Source: Motilimonas eburnea (GTDB taxonomy: Bacteria > Pseudomonadota > Gammaproteobacteria > Enterobacterales > CBDFNC01). From it: a stretch of 64,000 nucleotides of DNA. Numbering within the stretch: the stretch's first letter is position 1; each line of letters begins with the position of its first letter. The translations under genes and the position numbers were made by a program. Below, one piece after another: positions 7,500-15,563 of this stretch. The notes below the pieces were generated by a model. It did no database searches, was not told the DNA's origin, and saw only the letters and a list, made by a program, of their open reading frames with translations. The stretch lies in the NCBI RefSeq assembly GCF_021295345.1, contig NZ_JAIMJB010000003.1:141763-205762 (forward strand), read 5' to 3'.

Positions 7500-9431
7500 T
7501 CAAGCCACCAGATCTGAGTGTTCTTCCAAGGCGGCGGGCTCAAAATCCAATAGGTTACGCTTGTCAAAATAATGGGCCAACATCAAGGCAAGCACGCATA
7601 TCCCTAGCCCCAGTACTTTAGGCACAGGTAACAAGATTAAGGTCGCAAACAAGGCTGCCAACACCGGAAGATAAACCCATCTCGCTTGCAGTGATTGTTT
7701 GGTCGACATGGTTCGCGCGCGTAGCGAGGTGGAATACAGCATGCGGATTTGTCGGTTTTTATGAATGGATATCCCAGCGTTAAATGATTTTGAATTAATC
7801 ATGGCGATGGTGACATGGTATTCGTTGCCATTAGCCACAAAGCGATCACCCACACTGCTTTTTAGTGAAAATCCTTTAGCCTGACGCACGCCGTTTAGCC
7901 ACACTTCGTGATAGCCCAGTACGTTGTACTTGATCTGTATCTCGTCCTCATCACAGCAAAAGGTGAAGCTGTTAGTCATCACAAAATGGCGTGGGCGATA
8001 ATTTTGCAACGGGACCTGATTGATAATATCAAGCATATTGCGGCTCTCACTGGCCTTATTCGCAGAGGATGATTCGGCCTGATTAGACTCAGCGTTGCCG
8101 CTTTCAACACAGGCCTGCTCGGGTTGAATTGAGTCAACAACGGGCTTAACGTCTATGCTGATCCTCACCGTATCGGGTAAATCCGCCAATAGCTGCTCAA
8201 GGATGGCCGAAACCTTGGTTGGCCAGCTTTCAATGTCGGGCAGCATCACAGGATCAAATGGATAAATGCCGATAAAAAACGGCTTATCGTCTCCTCCCAT
8301 GCGATCCATAAAGACTTCACCGGCAATCACTTTATCGCCTTCTTCCAGATCATATTCCCGCGCCAATATTGGGCATAAAGGGGGCAATAAGGCCTCGCGA
8401 ATCGCCCACTTTTTCAGGGTATCAAGCGCCTTGGCTTCCTCGGGCGAATTGGCCGCCAACCCGTCGATGCGAATAAAGAAATCGGCCAGGGTATAAGCGC
8501 TCGCCAGCGGCGCTTCACCTGTTAACTGCGCAGCAAAACTGGCAAGGGGTGGCAGCTCAGATCTGGGGGCACATTCCCCCTTAAACATCCACAGTGGAAT
8601 ATAGTCACTTTCCACCTCGGGTAAGATGCCAAATCTGTGATAGCAATAAGACGCGATGGCGGTAATCGGCAAGGATATCCACCCCTCGGGATCAAAATGG
8701 TCCATTTCGCTGCGGGTGAACCACGCCTTATGGGCGTCTAACGCCTTAATCAGTGCACCTTGATAAGCTGTTTCGCGCTCTGTGCTAAGTACAACCCCTA
8801 ATAACTCGGCAACGGGTAAATAGAGTTGATAGGCGTAATTAGCGCAATATTCATCGTCAAAATACTCCGGCGCTGAATAGGTAATGGTATCGCCAAGAAG
8901 CTGTGCCAGATCGGCTCCCTGCGTAAAGATGCCCTTTAGTAAGCGCATCATGGCACAGTCAAAATCATGTGGCCCCACAACTCCACTTTGCTTAGCAAAA
9001 ACACCTTCGTCTAAGCGGTGTAAAACCGCAAGCCGCTCGCTGTCGTGCAGTATCATGGCGATGGCATAAGCCCTCAGCCAAGTGCTAAACGAAGTGTTAT
9101 CATCACTTTGCGCTTCGCCGGTATAGGTTTTATGCTCTAACGTGAGGGTCACCGGTTGGCCAACATGAACAGCCATGCAAATCGGGTTGTAATACATTTG
9201 CCCTAGATTAATTAAGGCACGCTGGCGCATGGCCTGCGGCGCGTCCAATAATTGGCTGTAACCAAGTAGCATTTGAATGCCCATAGTACTAGACAACATT
9301 GAGCCTTGAGTCGAGTAAGATTGATAAGCTTGATTCCACTTTTCGATCATCTCATTTAACTTTTTTGTCTTATCAACCTGCTGGCCTCTTTTGGCCATCA
9401 ACTCAAAATAATGATGCGGATATACTGCCAT
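7500..9431 (-). CDS. Imm49-like protein with C-terminal membrane anchor
   Basis: A 643-residue protein. The first 300 residues resemble the Imm49 immunity family: helical, with a W-LRAYAIAMILHDSERLAVL segment, a GPHDFDCAMMRLLKGIF segment, and a later KAWFTRSEMDHFDPEGWISLPITAIASYCYHRFG stretch (about residues 240-275). A low-complexity linker rich in Ser, Asn, Ala and Glu (about 440-465) leads to a C-terminal module (470-580) with beta character. Two hydrophobic helices at about 585-625 separated by a short turn then suggest an inner-membrane hairpin anchor. Imm49 proteins are normally about 200-300 residues, so this is an extended fusion. It may guard the membrane against an incoming toxin. 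It heads a possible operon with the two downstream small genes. Imm49 placement is by pattern memory. Confidence 0.65.
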   Translation of the reverse strand: MAVYPHHYFELMAKRGQQVDKTKKLNEMIEKWNQAYQSYSTQGSMLSSTMGIQMLLGYSQLLDAPQAMRQRALINLGQMYYNPICMAVHVGQPVTLTLEHKTYTGEAQSDDNTSFSTWLRAYAIAMILHDSERLAVLHRLDEGVFAKQSGVVGPHDFDCAMMRLLKGIFTQGADLAQLLGDTITYSAPEYFDDEYCANYAYQLYLPVAELLGVVLSTERETAYQGALIKALDAHKAWFTRSEMDHFDPEGWISLPITAIASYCYHRFGILPEVESDYIPLWMFKGECAPRSELPPLASFAAQLTGEAPLASAYTLADFFIRIDGLAANSPEEAKALDTLKKWAIREALLPPLCPILAREYDLEEGDKVIAGEVFMDRMGGDDKPFFIGIYPFDPVMLPDIESWPTKVSAILEQLLADLPDTVRISIDVKPVVDSIQPEQACVESGNAESNQAESSSANKASESRNMLDIINQVPLQNYRPRHFVMTNSFTFCCDEDEIQIKYNVLGYHEVWLNGVRQAKGFSLKSSVGDRFVANGNEYHVTIAMINSKSFNAGISIHKNRQIRMLYSTSLRARTMSTKQSLQARWVYLPVLAALFATLILLPVPKVLGLGICVLALMLAHYFDKRNLLDFEPAALEEHSDLVA

Positions 9432-9956
9432 TTGATTACCTTCCCAACTTATACCACAAGGCCTTGTCGCCCTGCCGAGGAATACGTCATCGCCCTAAAT
9501 CAGCGGCGCTAAAAATGCCCCTATTATACTGAGGTTTGCAGGGTTTGCTTTGAGGAAAAAATGATACCGCTCGAAGAAATGACTTAAATCCCACCTGAAG
9601 GCGAAAAGGTTGCCCAAACGGGATAGCCATGAATTTTGTGATACACATCACGTTAACGCTGTTTTTTTATGTTGCGCGATTTATCGTCACAACGGCGCCA
9701 TGACGAAGGCAAAATTCAAGAAAAATAAATAGGTGTTTCAATGGCTAGCACGACTTATCTAGGTTAATGGATGACATCTTCTAGCGAGTTAACACCGCCC
9801 TTAATATTCCCTAAGTAGCGATAGTCGGTGAATGAAACCGATGAGCTGCCTTGCCCTTGATGATATGTTGACTAATATTTACATCGAAACTAGATGATTT
9901 AAATGTCACTAGTGGCAAATGGAATGTTTCCATCACTTCAGACTAAGGAATATACG
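9432..9956. other. 525-bp intergenic region between divergent genes
   Basis: No gene is convincing here. It separates the leftward Imm49-like gene from the rightward C58-protease operon and must carry both promoters. A good CRP-type site is at 9637-9652. The rest is AT-rich with no repeat or hairpin that I trust. Confidence 0.6.
9637..9652. promoter_or_regulatory. probable CRP-binding site
   Basis: TGTGA, six bases, then TCACG matches the CRP half-sites TGTGA-N6-TCACA at nine of ten positions. It lies 305 bases before the first gene of the 9957-11903 operon and 206 bases before the leftward gene. It could serve either promoter. Seen by eye only. Confidence 0.5.
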
Positions 9957-10625
9957 ATGAATCAGCCAGCACAAATCAACTCTATCAGCCAACTTGAAAC
10001 GGTTAACCTTTCTGAGCTGCAAAGCGCAAAACCGGTAGCAAGATCTAAACCGCGGACGGCCGCGAAAGGCGAGGCAACAAATGGTGTTGCCGTTAATGCT
10101 TATGGTCAAGGCCAATGTTCAGGCGTCACCTACACCGTGCCTGCACATGGACAAATTGAAGTTGAATTTGAAATTAAAATGCAATGTATTACTCCTGAAG
10201 GTATTGAGTCTATGAACAAGCTCATCAGAGGTATGCTAGATGCATCAAAACAGCACGAATATGATGAGCTATCCAAAAAAAGCATCAGTGGCGGTATCAG
10301 CTTTTTACCTTTCTTCGGCTCAGCAAAAGCATCCTATGAAGATACAAAACACACCATGGATAAATGGGGTCTGAGTGAAAAAAACCAAGAAGAAATTGTC
10401 ACCAAGATGCTCGCCCTTGCGAATGAAATGAACACCTTTAAGTACAAAGGGACCGTGTATAACAAAGATTACGATTACGACGTAACAGGCAATATGTTTG
10501 CCATCGTCATGGATTGTGAAATCAAAAAAGAAGAGCAATCATCACAGCAACGTTACATTGGTCCAGACGCACATTTAACAACCAATGAAGGTGAAACCTT
10601 ACCAGCCGTTGGCAAGCTTTACTAA
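9957..10625 (+). CDS. unknown protein, paralogue A of C58-protease operon
   Basis: A 222-residue protein of a family I do not recognise. After a variable 45-residue N-terminus the conserved core has YGQGQCSGVTYTVPAHG, then FEIKMQCITPEG, a glycine-rich hydrophobic motif ISGGISFLPFFGSAKAS near residue 107, a helical segment ending KWGLSEKNQEEIV, and a C-terminal part with MFAIVMDCEI and QQRYIGPDAHL, ending VGKLY. The next gene (10707) is clearly homologous over the whole core. No signal peptide is visible. The hydrophobic glycine-rich motif might insert into a membrane or pack against a partner, which is a guess. The start is the ATG at 9957, with AAGGA nine bases upstream; a longer in-frame start at 9903 lacks a ribosome site. 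It is the first gene of an apparent operon leading to the C58-type protease. Confidence 0.8.
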   Translation: MNQPAQINSISQLETVNLSELQSAKPVARSKPRTAAKGEATNGVAVNAYGQGQCSGVTYTVPAHGQIEVEFEIKMQCITPEGIESMNKLIRGMLDASKQHEYDELSKKSISGGISFLPFFGSAKASYEDTKHTMDKWGLSEKNQEEIVTKMLALANEMNTFKYKGTVYNKDYDYDVTGNMFAIVMDCEIKKEEQSSQQRYIGPDAHLTTNEGETLPAVGKLY

Positions 10626-10643
10626 AACCGTCTCTGCTAAATA

Positions 10644-10668
10644 CGTTAGGGGCATACAACCCCTAACG
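10644..10668 (+). terminator. hairpin between the two paralogues
   Basis: A nine-base perfect stem CGTTAGGGG / CCCCTAACG with a seven-base loop, 18 bases after the stop of paralogue A. No T-run follows (CTTACCCTCTTA), so it is more likely an mRNA stabiliser or partial attenuator than a full terminator. This would allow more paralogue A than downstream product. Confidence 0.55.
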
Positions 10669-10706
10669 CTTACCCTCTTATCCACAACGTCTTAGGGCTC
10701 GATACC

Positions 10707-11267
10707 ATGTTAACCCCAAGTAGCGGCACCATTGAGTTACTCAGTTATGGTAAAGGAAAGTGTTACGGGGTGACTTGTACCGTTCCCGCCCATGGCGAAA
10801 TCCAAATTGAGTTTGAGCTGGAATTACAGTGTGTCACGACTGAAAACACCCTTTATATGGACAGCTTGGTCTACCAATTACTCGATAATTCAAAGAAAGC
10901 AGCATACAAGGCCCTGGCCAGTAAAGAAATTAGTGGCGGGATCAGCTTTTTACCCTTTTTTGGTACCGCTGCCGCCAGTGCTGAGCAAGTCAAACAAACC
11001 ATGGACCAGTGGGGGCTAAATCAAGGCGCACAAAATCAAATTGTGGAAGCCATGTTACAAATGCACACCACATCCAATTCATTTAAGTTTCAAGGCAGCG
11101 TCAATAACACCTTGGGACATGAGCCGTTAAATGGGAGCGTTTGCTTGATATTTATGGAGTGTGAAGTCACCAATGGTACTAACACCCTGCAACAGCGCTA
11201 CGTAGGGCCCAATTTACATTTAACTATCAATCAGCAAGCCATCCCTATCATTGGCAAGCTGTACTAA
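10707..11267 (+). CDS. unknown protein, paralogue B of C58-protease operon
   Basis: A 186-residue homologue of the preceding gene product, lacking its long N-terminal extension. The shared landmarks are in the same order: YGKGKCYGVTCTVPAHGEI, FELELQCVTTEN, ISGGISFLPFFGTAAAS, MDQWGLNQGAQNQIVEAM, IFMECEV, LQQRYVGPNLHL, and a final IGKLY. No signal peptide or family is recognised. The start ATG at 10707 has AGGG upstream; the gene ends 15 bases before the C58-type protease start, so the two are tightly coupled. Having two diverged copies beside one protease suggests they may form a heteromeric partner (chaperone, inhibitor or delivery component), or be targets or regulators of the enzyme. None of these roles is shown by the sequence. 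Confidence 0.8.
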   Translation: MLTPSSGTIELLSYGKGKCYGVTCTVPAHGEIQIEFELELQCVTTENTLYMDSLVYQLLDNSKKAAYKALASKEISGGISFLPFFGTAAASAEQVKQTMDQWGLNQGAQNQIVEAMLQMHTTSNSFKFQGSVNNTLGHEPLNGSVCLIFMECEVTNGTNTLQQRYVGPNLHLTINQQAIPIIGKLY

Positions 11268-11282
11268 TGCAACGAGGTTAAA

Positions 11283-11903
11283 ATGAAAATAGAATACCCT
11301 TTCTCACAAAGCCAGCTTATTGATGCCACCGGTTTTCAGTATCCAGAAGGTGTTTGCCAAGGGCTGGTGGTGCAATGGTTAATCTCCATCAAAAAAAATG
11401 ATAACAAGCAGTATTGGAAAGATCTCAATGGTAGTTTAGAAAGCGCCCCAAATGTACCTTTACTCGGCAAAGGCTATGCTCGACAAGCGATAGAACACCA
11501 AGGCGATTACGCATACAATTTTAGGGCCCAGCAAAGCGACGTTTACAGCTTAATTATGCTCAAAGAAGATAAGCTCACCTTGAACCAAGCCGAAACCATA
11601 ACCAATCCACATCAGGGTGCCTTTACCCCCATAGGTAAAACGGCTATCTCAGATTCCGTGCTCGATGCATCGGGGCGATATTCATTACTCACCATCGCCA
11701 GTGCAGAAGCCGCACATGCCATCGGCATTCATAGAACATATGCTCTTTTTGGCAAAGGCAGTGAGGTGCAACTATTCGACCCTAATGTTGGAGAGTACCA
11801 CTGCAATGGCAAAGATGAGGTGCAACAATGTTTGAGCCAATTAGCCACCTTTTACCGAGGCGGATTAAACAGTTACTTTAAGCTTCAAGTGTTTGACAGT
11901 TAA
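11283..11903 (+). CDS. YopT/AvrPphB-type (C58 family) cysteine protease
   Basis: A 206-residue protein with the papain-like catalytic triad layout of peptidase family C58, whose known members (YopT, AvrPphB) are secreted effectors that cut host proteins. The nucleophile Cys is in PEGVCQGLVVQWL (C25). The His is in AEAAHAIGIHR (H145). The Asp is in QLFDPNVGEY (D166), where FDPN-x-GEY is the most typical C58 block. The length fits a bare catalytic domain; there is no signal peptide or N-terminal targeting domain, so it may be a toxin domain, an autoprocessing enzyme or a processing factor for its neighbours. The start ATG at 11283 has GAGG seven bases upstream. It is last in an operon with two paralogous unknown proteins and is followed by a strong hairpin. 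Confidence 0.8.
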   Translation: MKIEYPFSQSQLIDATGFQYPEGVCQGLVVQWLISIKKNDNKQYWKDLNGSLESAPNVPLLGKGYARQAIEHQGDYAYNFRAQQSDVYSLIMLKEDKLTLNQAETITNPHQGAFTPIGKTAISDSVLDASGRYSLLTIASAEAAHAIGIHRTYALFGKGSEVQLFDPNVGEYHCNGKDEVQQCLSQLATFYRGGLNSYFKLQVFDS

Positions 11904-11931
11904 CCCCTTTAAACCCCGTTTGCAAATTAAC

Positions 11932-11961
11932 ACAGCGCGGCCCATGTTCAGGCCGCGCTGT
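11932..11961 (+). terminator. strong GC-rich hairpin after the C58 protease gene
   Basis: An eleven-base perfect stem ACAGCGCGGCC / GGCCGCGCTGT with an eight-base loop, starting 29 bases after the protease stop. No long T-run follows. It lies between convergent genes and may end both transcripts. Confidence 0.65.
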
Positions 11962-12029
11962 GGATTAAAGTGCTAACAAGCTGACTTAACCTCCATTTAG
12001 GTTAAAGATAGCGCTGTTCTCAAGGTTGC

Positions 12030-12494
12030 TTAGGGAGTACCGCTTAACCTTTGGTGGCCAAATCGGTGTGAGCCCATCCCCGTTAACATAAAGTAAAGCA
12101 GTAGCCCAACTGGGCCAACCATAAAGGTGAATGGCAAGCACAAGTACAATGGCCATTTGGCTCGGTTTGCGCGGGTCACGTCATCAATCATCCAGCGCCC
12201 TATAAACAAATCGAACGCCAAAAAATGAACCCAGCCAGCCGCCAAATTGCCCGGCGAGTCAAATAACAAGCCAACATTTTCCAAACTGTTATAGTTGCCC
12301 TGCGGCGCACTGCCCCAATACAGCAGCAGTAACACCAGGTACAAAATACACAGCACCAAAGGCAAAATCCGACCGCCTAAAAACAACAGGCCGTGGTTGA
12401 AATGACTCGCCATCGGCAGCAGGCTTGCGCCTAAGCAGCCCCAGCCAAGCAGCGCCAAGGTGTTGCTTAAATCAAATGCTAAGTTAGCTGTCAT
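12030..12494 (-). CDS. ABA4-like membrane protein
   Basis: A 154-residue integral membrane protein with about four helices. The C-terminal half carries the pattern of the ABA4-like family: WVHFLAFDLFIGRWMIDD followed by LPFTFMVGPVGLLLYFML. In plants ABA4 is linked to neoxanthin synthesis; bacterial members have no settled role and may be membrane enzymes or chaperones. The start overlaps the stop of the upstream gene by four bases (12491-12494), so the two are translationally coupled. An N-terminal stretch has a further hydrophobic segment (ALLGWGCLGASLLPMASH). Family recognition is good, function is open. Confidence 0.8.
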   Translation of the reverse strand: MTANLAFDLSNTLALLGWGCLGASLLPMASHFNHGLLFLGGRILPLVLCILYLVLLLLYWGSAPQGNYNSLENVGLLFDSPGNLAAGWVHFLAFDLFIGRWMIDDVTRANRAKWPLYLCLPFTFMVGPVGLLLYFMLTGMGSHRFGHQRLSGTP

Positions 12495-12985
12495 GACGGC
12501 ACCTTTGAGGTTTCATTTGCAATCACCACGGCTTGTTGGCCGTATTTCACCACCTTACCACCGTGTGCCTTGGCATAACCTTGCGCCTGTTCGAATGAAC
12601 TAAACCAGTGGCTAAGCCTAGTCACGCTATAGCCTTGCTCATACAAACCCGATGCCAATGGCGTGGCCATATTAGCCAGCACAGGTCGATACTGCTCCCA
12701 GCTAGGGTAACCCGCTTCAATGGCGAGCATTCTTAGCACATGCTTGCGTTGGATGTGTTGGCGAGCCTTAAACAGCTCCACCAGCGATTGGTTATAGCAG
12801 ACACCCGATTGGTACAAACGGCGCAACACGGGCATGGCACTGGCCACACTGCCCTGTTTGGCGGCGCGGTGTAATAAACGGCCTTGGTGTAACACGGCGT
12901 CAACAGCCGGGGTAGTGTGTTTTTTTCGGTCAACAGCAGGCTGACCCTTTGAACTTAAATCAAGATTGGATTTTTTATCGCGCAT
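12491..12985 (-). CDS. hypothetical basic cytoplasmic protein coupled to ABA4-like gene
   Basis: A 164-residue protein without signal peptide or membrane segment. Residues 1-28 are polar and basic. A helical part follows with LHRAAKQGSVASAMPVLRRL, which has an ankyrin-like flavour, then ARQHIQRKHVLRMLAIEAGY and PSWEQYRPVL. The C-terminal 50 residues may form a small alpha-beta domain (HWFSSFEQAQGYAKAHGGKV, then QAVVIAN). I do not recognise the family. It shares a four-base ATGA overlap with the ABA4-like gene and so probably acts with it. Confidence 0.7.
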   Translation of the reverse strand: MRDKKSNLDLSSKGQPAVDRKKHTTPAVDAVLHQGRLLHRAAKQGSVASAMPVLRRLYQSGVCYNQSLVELFKARQHIQRKHVLRMLAIEAGYPSWEQYRPVLANMATPLASGLYEQGYSVTRLSHWFSSFEQAQGYAKAHGGKVVKYGQQAVVIANETSKVPS

Positions 12986-13182
12986 ACAAACTCCATCATC
13001 ATTAGGCCATTCTCGTTAGGGGCCAAACATAGAGCGTGCAAATTGATAGATGAAAACAGGTGGAAAACTTTCACGAGGTGGGCGTCCTGTCAGCCCGTGC
13101 ATAGACTAACAAAGAGGTAAGCAAAATGTAAAATCTAATTTTGCCCGATTTCACGCAATGGCGAGCCAGACGGATTAAAAAA

Positions 13183-13941
13183 TCACTCGTTTGGCCGTGA
13201 TTGACGCTCAAAATAAGCATCAATAATGCGCTGATAGCGGCCATCTTGTTTCATTTTAACGAGCTCGGCATCAAATTTATCGCGTAGCACACTCAGCTTA
13301 TTTTGTTTGGAAAAGGCGATAAAGCTCGCCACATTTTCTAGCTCTGGCCTAAGCTCGGTAATAGCATCGACCCCTGCCATTCGGCTAGCACTGTACAAAG
13401 CGCCGTAGCGATGACTTACCAACAGCCTCACTCGCCCCGACAATAGCAACGCCATCGCCTTATCACCTGAATAGGTCAGGCGAATATTGGGTAATTGCCC
13501 AGAAGCCACGGCTTGATCAAAGGTTTTGCCGTAACTCACCTTATGGACCGCCGCTATCATGTGCGGGGCTAACTCGGCCAATTGACCCTGATAGGCAACT
13601 GGGGTATCTGATTTAGCATAAAGGGCGATCACCTGAGGCAGCAAAACCTCGCGGCTGTAATCCAAAAAAGTTTCTCTTTCTGGCGTTTTAAACACGGTAA
13701 AAATGCCATCGGCTTTGCCCGTTTCAACGTATTTTAACGATCTAGCCCAAGGCAGCACCGAGATTTGAATGGGCTGTTCTAAGGCATCGAATACCTCTTG
13801 CACAAGATCAACAGCAATGCCTTGCACCTGATTATCGACTTGATAAGCATAAGGAGGGTAATTGAGGGTAACCAGCTCTAGCGAGGCGCTATGAGTAAGG
13901 GCGCTGAGAAAAAATAGCAAACAAGCCAGTTTGTTCATCAT
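13183..13941 (-). CDS. periplasmic solute-binding protein, family 3
   Basis: A 252-residue exported protein with a signal peptide (MMNKLACLLFFLSALTHSAS). It has the extracellular solute-binding fold of family 3, typical of polar amino-acid ABC transporters: the N-terminal LVTLNYPPYAYQVDNQVQGI block, AVDLVQEVFDAL, a WARSLKYVETGKADGIF block, and the C-terminal MKQDGRYQRIIDAYF block. No permease or ATPase gene is adjacent, so it may be an orphan receptor protein or work with a distant transporter. Such orphans are frequent in Shewanella and Vibrio. A second family-3 binding protein lies at 49445-50182. Ligand unknown. Confidence 0.85.
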   Translation of the reverse strand: MMNKLACLLFFLSALTHSASLELVTLNYPPYAYQVDNQVQGIAVDLVQEVFDALEQPIQISVLPWARSLKYVETGKADGIFTVFKTPERETFLDYSREVLLPQVIALYAKSDTPVAYQGQLAELAPHMIAAVHKVSYGKTFDQAVASGQLPNIRLTYSGDKAMALLLSGRVRLLVSHRYGALYSASRMAGVDAITELRPELENVASFIAFSKQNKLSVLRDKFDAELVKMKQDGRYQRIIDAYFERQSRPNE

Positions 13942-14145
13942 GACTACCCGCGCTCACCTCGCCCTACTCTATGGATAAGCATAGCCGATCCCGAGACAAT
14001 GATGCGTGAGTATCAAGTTGCCTAAGGTGGCCACTCACTTAGGCATGCAGTAAGGATTAAGCCAACGCGTGAGGGTAACAGCAGGCAAGGATGCAGGTGG
14101 AAGTATAGGTTGGTGATTAACGCAATCTGCGCCACTTTCCTTCTG

Positions 14146-14544
14146 TTAGGTTTTCCAGACACTCTCCGCTGAGAGGATTTCTATTTCATCACAAGTGAAA
14201 CTGATTCTATCGTCTTCATAGTCAAATATCTCAAAATTGATATTTTCAAGACCATCATCACCACGATAATCAATATCAAACCCCATGATTTGTGTATCAC
14301 CACTAAATTGATATAAATTTAGGCTGCCCACACCACTAAATAGAATCAAGCAGCGCACCATTTTACTGTTATAATCTGGCCAAACTTTCCCTCTTGGTTG
14401 ACAAAGCGCTTGCATGGCTAAATCAGCCCTGAAATTTGATGGGTTGGTTGTCAGATTCATTGCTTCTACTATGGCCAAATCTCCTGGTGTCCATGCTTGA
14501 TTTGTTATCGCTTCAATTTTATCTAACCCTTTAATTTCATTCAT
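14146..14544 (-). CDS. hypothetical protein, possible immunity protein
   Basis: A 132-residue soluble protein that I do not recognise. It has no signal peptide, an N-terminal helical part (NEIKGLDKIEAITNQAW) and an acidic beta-rich C-terminus (MGFDIDYRGDDGLEN, then DDRISFTCDEIEILS). I chose ATG at 14544 because GGAGCTGG precedes it at the right distance; the frame extends back to a TTG at 14559. It is the first gene of an AT-rich stretch of small immunity-like genes and triplicated membrane proteins. Single small acidic beta proteins in such arrays are often immunity proteins, but this is inference from context only. Confidence 0.6.
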   Translation of the reverse strand: MNEIKGLDKIEAITNQAWTPGDLAIVEAMNLTTNPSNFRADLAMQALCQPRGKVWPDYNSKMVRCLILFSGVGSLNLYQFSGDTQIMGFDIDYRGDDGLENINFEIFDYEDDRISFTCDEIEILSAESVWKT

Positions 14545-14620
14545 AACCAGCTCCATCAAATAGCAATACCCGCTTAGCTCTGACTTAGCAAATAAAAGCC
14601 TAGCCCTGTTTTCAAACGAC

Positions 14621-15037
14621 CTAATTTAACAATGACAAGGGGCAATAAACAGTAACACCTCCCGATTCTTCTTTGCTCCCATCAGGGTTAAATTTGTATA
14701 AGAAAAATAGGTTAACCTCCCCCCCATACGCATAAAGAGTCAAACGAAAGCCTGACGGTAAATACATATAATAAATTCTACTCTCTCCAGAATTCCTCCT
14801 TTTAGCGCTAGGCCCTCTATAGTTCAATAGACACGTGTAAAAGTCACCCAGCTTTCCATCCTCTAACTCGCCACTCCATTCTTCACTTGTGCTTAATTTA
14901 TACGGCGTTTCTTCATTAAACCTATCGAGTTCAACTAAAAAATCATCCGCCGTCCAGAATGAGTAAAAAACCTTAACAAATATAAAAGCACCAACTATCA
15001 ATGCAATGTTTAACTTTGTTTTTTCTGTTAACTTCAT
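14621..15037 (-). CDS. small membrane-anchored protein, copy 3 of tandem triplication
   Basis: A 138-residue protein with one N-terminal membrane helix (about residues 8-26) and a probably periplasmic domain. It is one of three neighbouring near-identical genes (with 15091-15510 and 15564-15980). Shared landmarks are KLTEKTK at the start, ADDFLVELDRFN, TPYKLSTSE, GELEDG, LGDFY, SGGEV-like turns and the terminal CPLSLLN. I place the start at the ATG at 15037; the frame also allows a GTG at 15043 two codons earlier. The closing half differs most between copies. Function unknown; such tandem families are common among immunity and surface proteins under diversifying duplication. Confidence 0.72.
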   Translation of the reverse strand: MKLTEKTKLNIALIVGAFIFVKVFYSFWTADDFLVELDRFNEETPYKLSTSEEWSGELEDGKLGDFYTCLLNYRGPSAKRRNSGESRIYYMYLPSGFRLTLYAYGGEVNLFFLYKFNPDGSKEESGGVTVYCPLSLLN

Positions 15038-15090
15038 AAACACCTACATCTACAAACTATTCCTTTCGCCCTACCTTGGTTTGTAACACT

Positions 15091-15510
15091 CTAATTTAGT
15101 AATGATAAAGGGCAATTAACAGCAACATGTCCTGATTGCTCTTCTTTACTGCCATTAGGGTTCAGTTTAAGAATTTTGAATGAGCTAACCTCACCCCCTG
15201 ATGTATTCAAATTTAAACGAAAATTTGATGGTAAATACACATAAAAAAATATACTGTCACCAGGTTTCCTCCTTATCGAACTAAGACCCCTATAGTTCAA
15301 TAGACAGGCGTAAAAATCACCAAGCTTTCCATCTTCTAACTCTCCATTCCATTCTTCACTTGTGCTAAGTTTATACGGCGTTTCTGCGTTAAACCGATCG
15401 AGCTCAACTAAAAAATCATCCGCTGTCCAAAATGTATAAAAAACTTTAACAAATATAAAAACAATCAATACCAACGCAATATTAAACTTTGTTTTTTCTG
15501 TTAACTTCAT
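15091..15510 (-). CDS. small membrane-anchored protein, copy 2 of tandem triplication
   Basis: A 139-residue paralogue of its two neighbours with the same N-terminal membrane helix (about 8-26) and the same ADDFLVELDRFN and TPYKLSTSEEW landmarks. Its variable part reads GLSSIRRKPGDSIFFYVYLP, and the end is VAVNCPLSLLN. The ATG at 15510 aligns with the start of copy 3; a GTG lies two codons upstream. The spacer to copy 3 (15038-15090) is nearly identical in sequence to the spacer before copy 1, showing that the whole gene-plus-spacer unit of roughly 470 bases was duplicated. Confidence 0.72.
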   Translation of the reverse strand: MKLTEKTKFNIALVLIVFIFVKVFYTFWTADDFLVELDRFNAETPYKLSTSEEWNGELEDGKLGDFYACLLNYRGLSSIRRKPGDSIFFYVYLPSNFRLNLNTSGGEVSSFKILKLNPNGSKEEQSGHVAVNCPLSLLN

Positions 15511-15563
15511 AAACACCTACATCTTCAAACTATTCCTTTCGCCCTTCCTTGGTTTGTAATACT

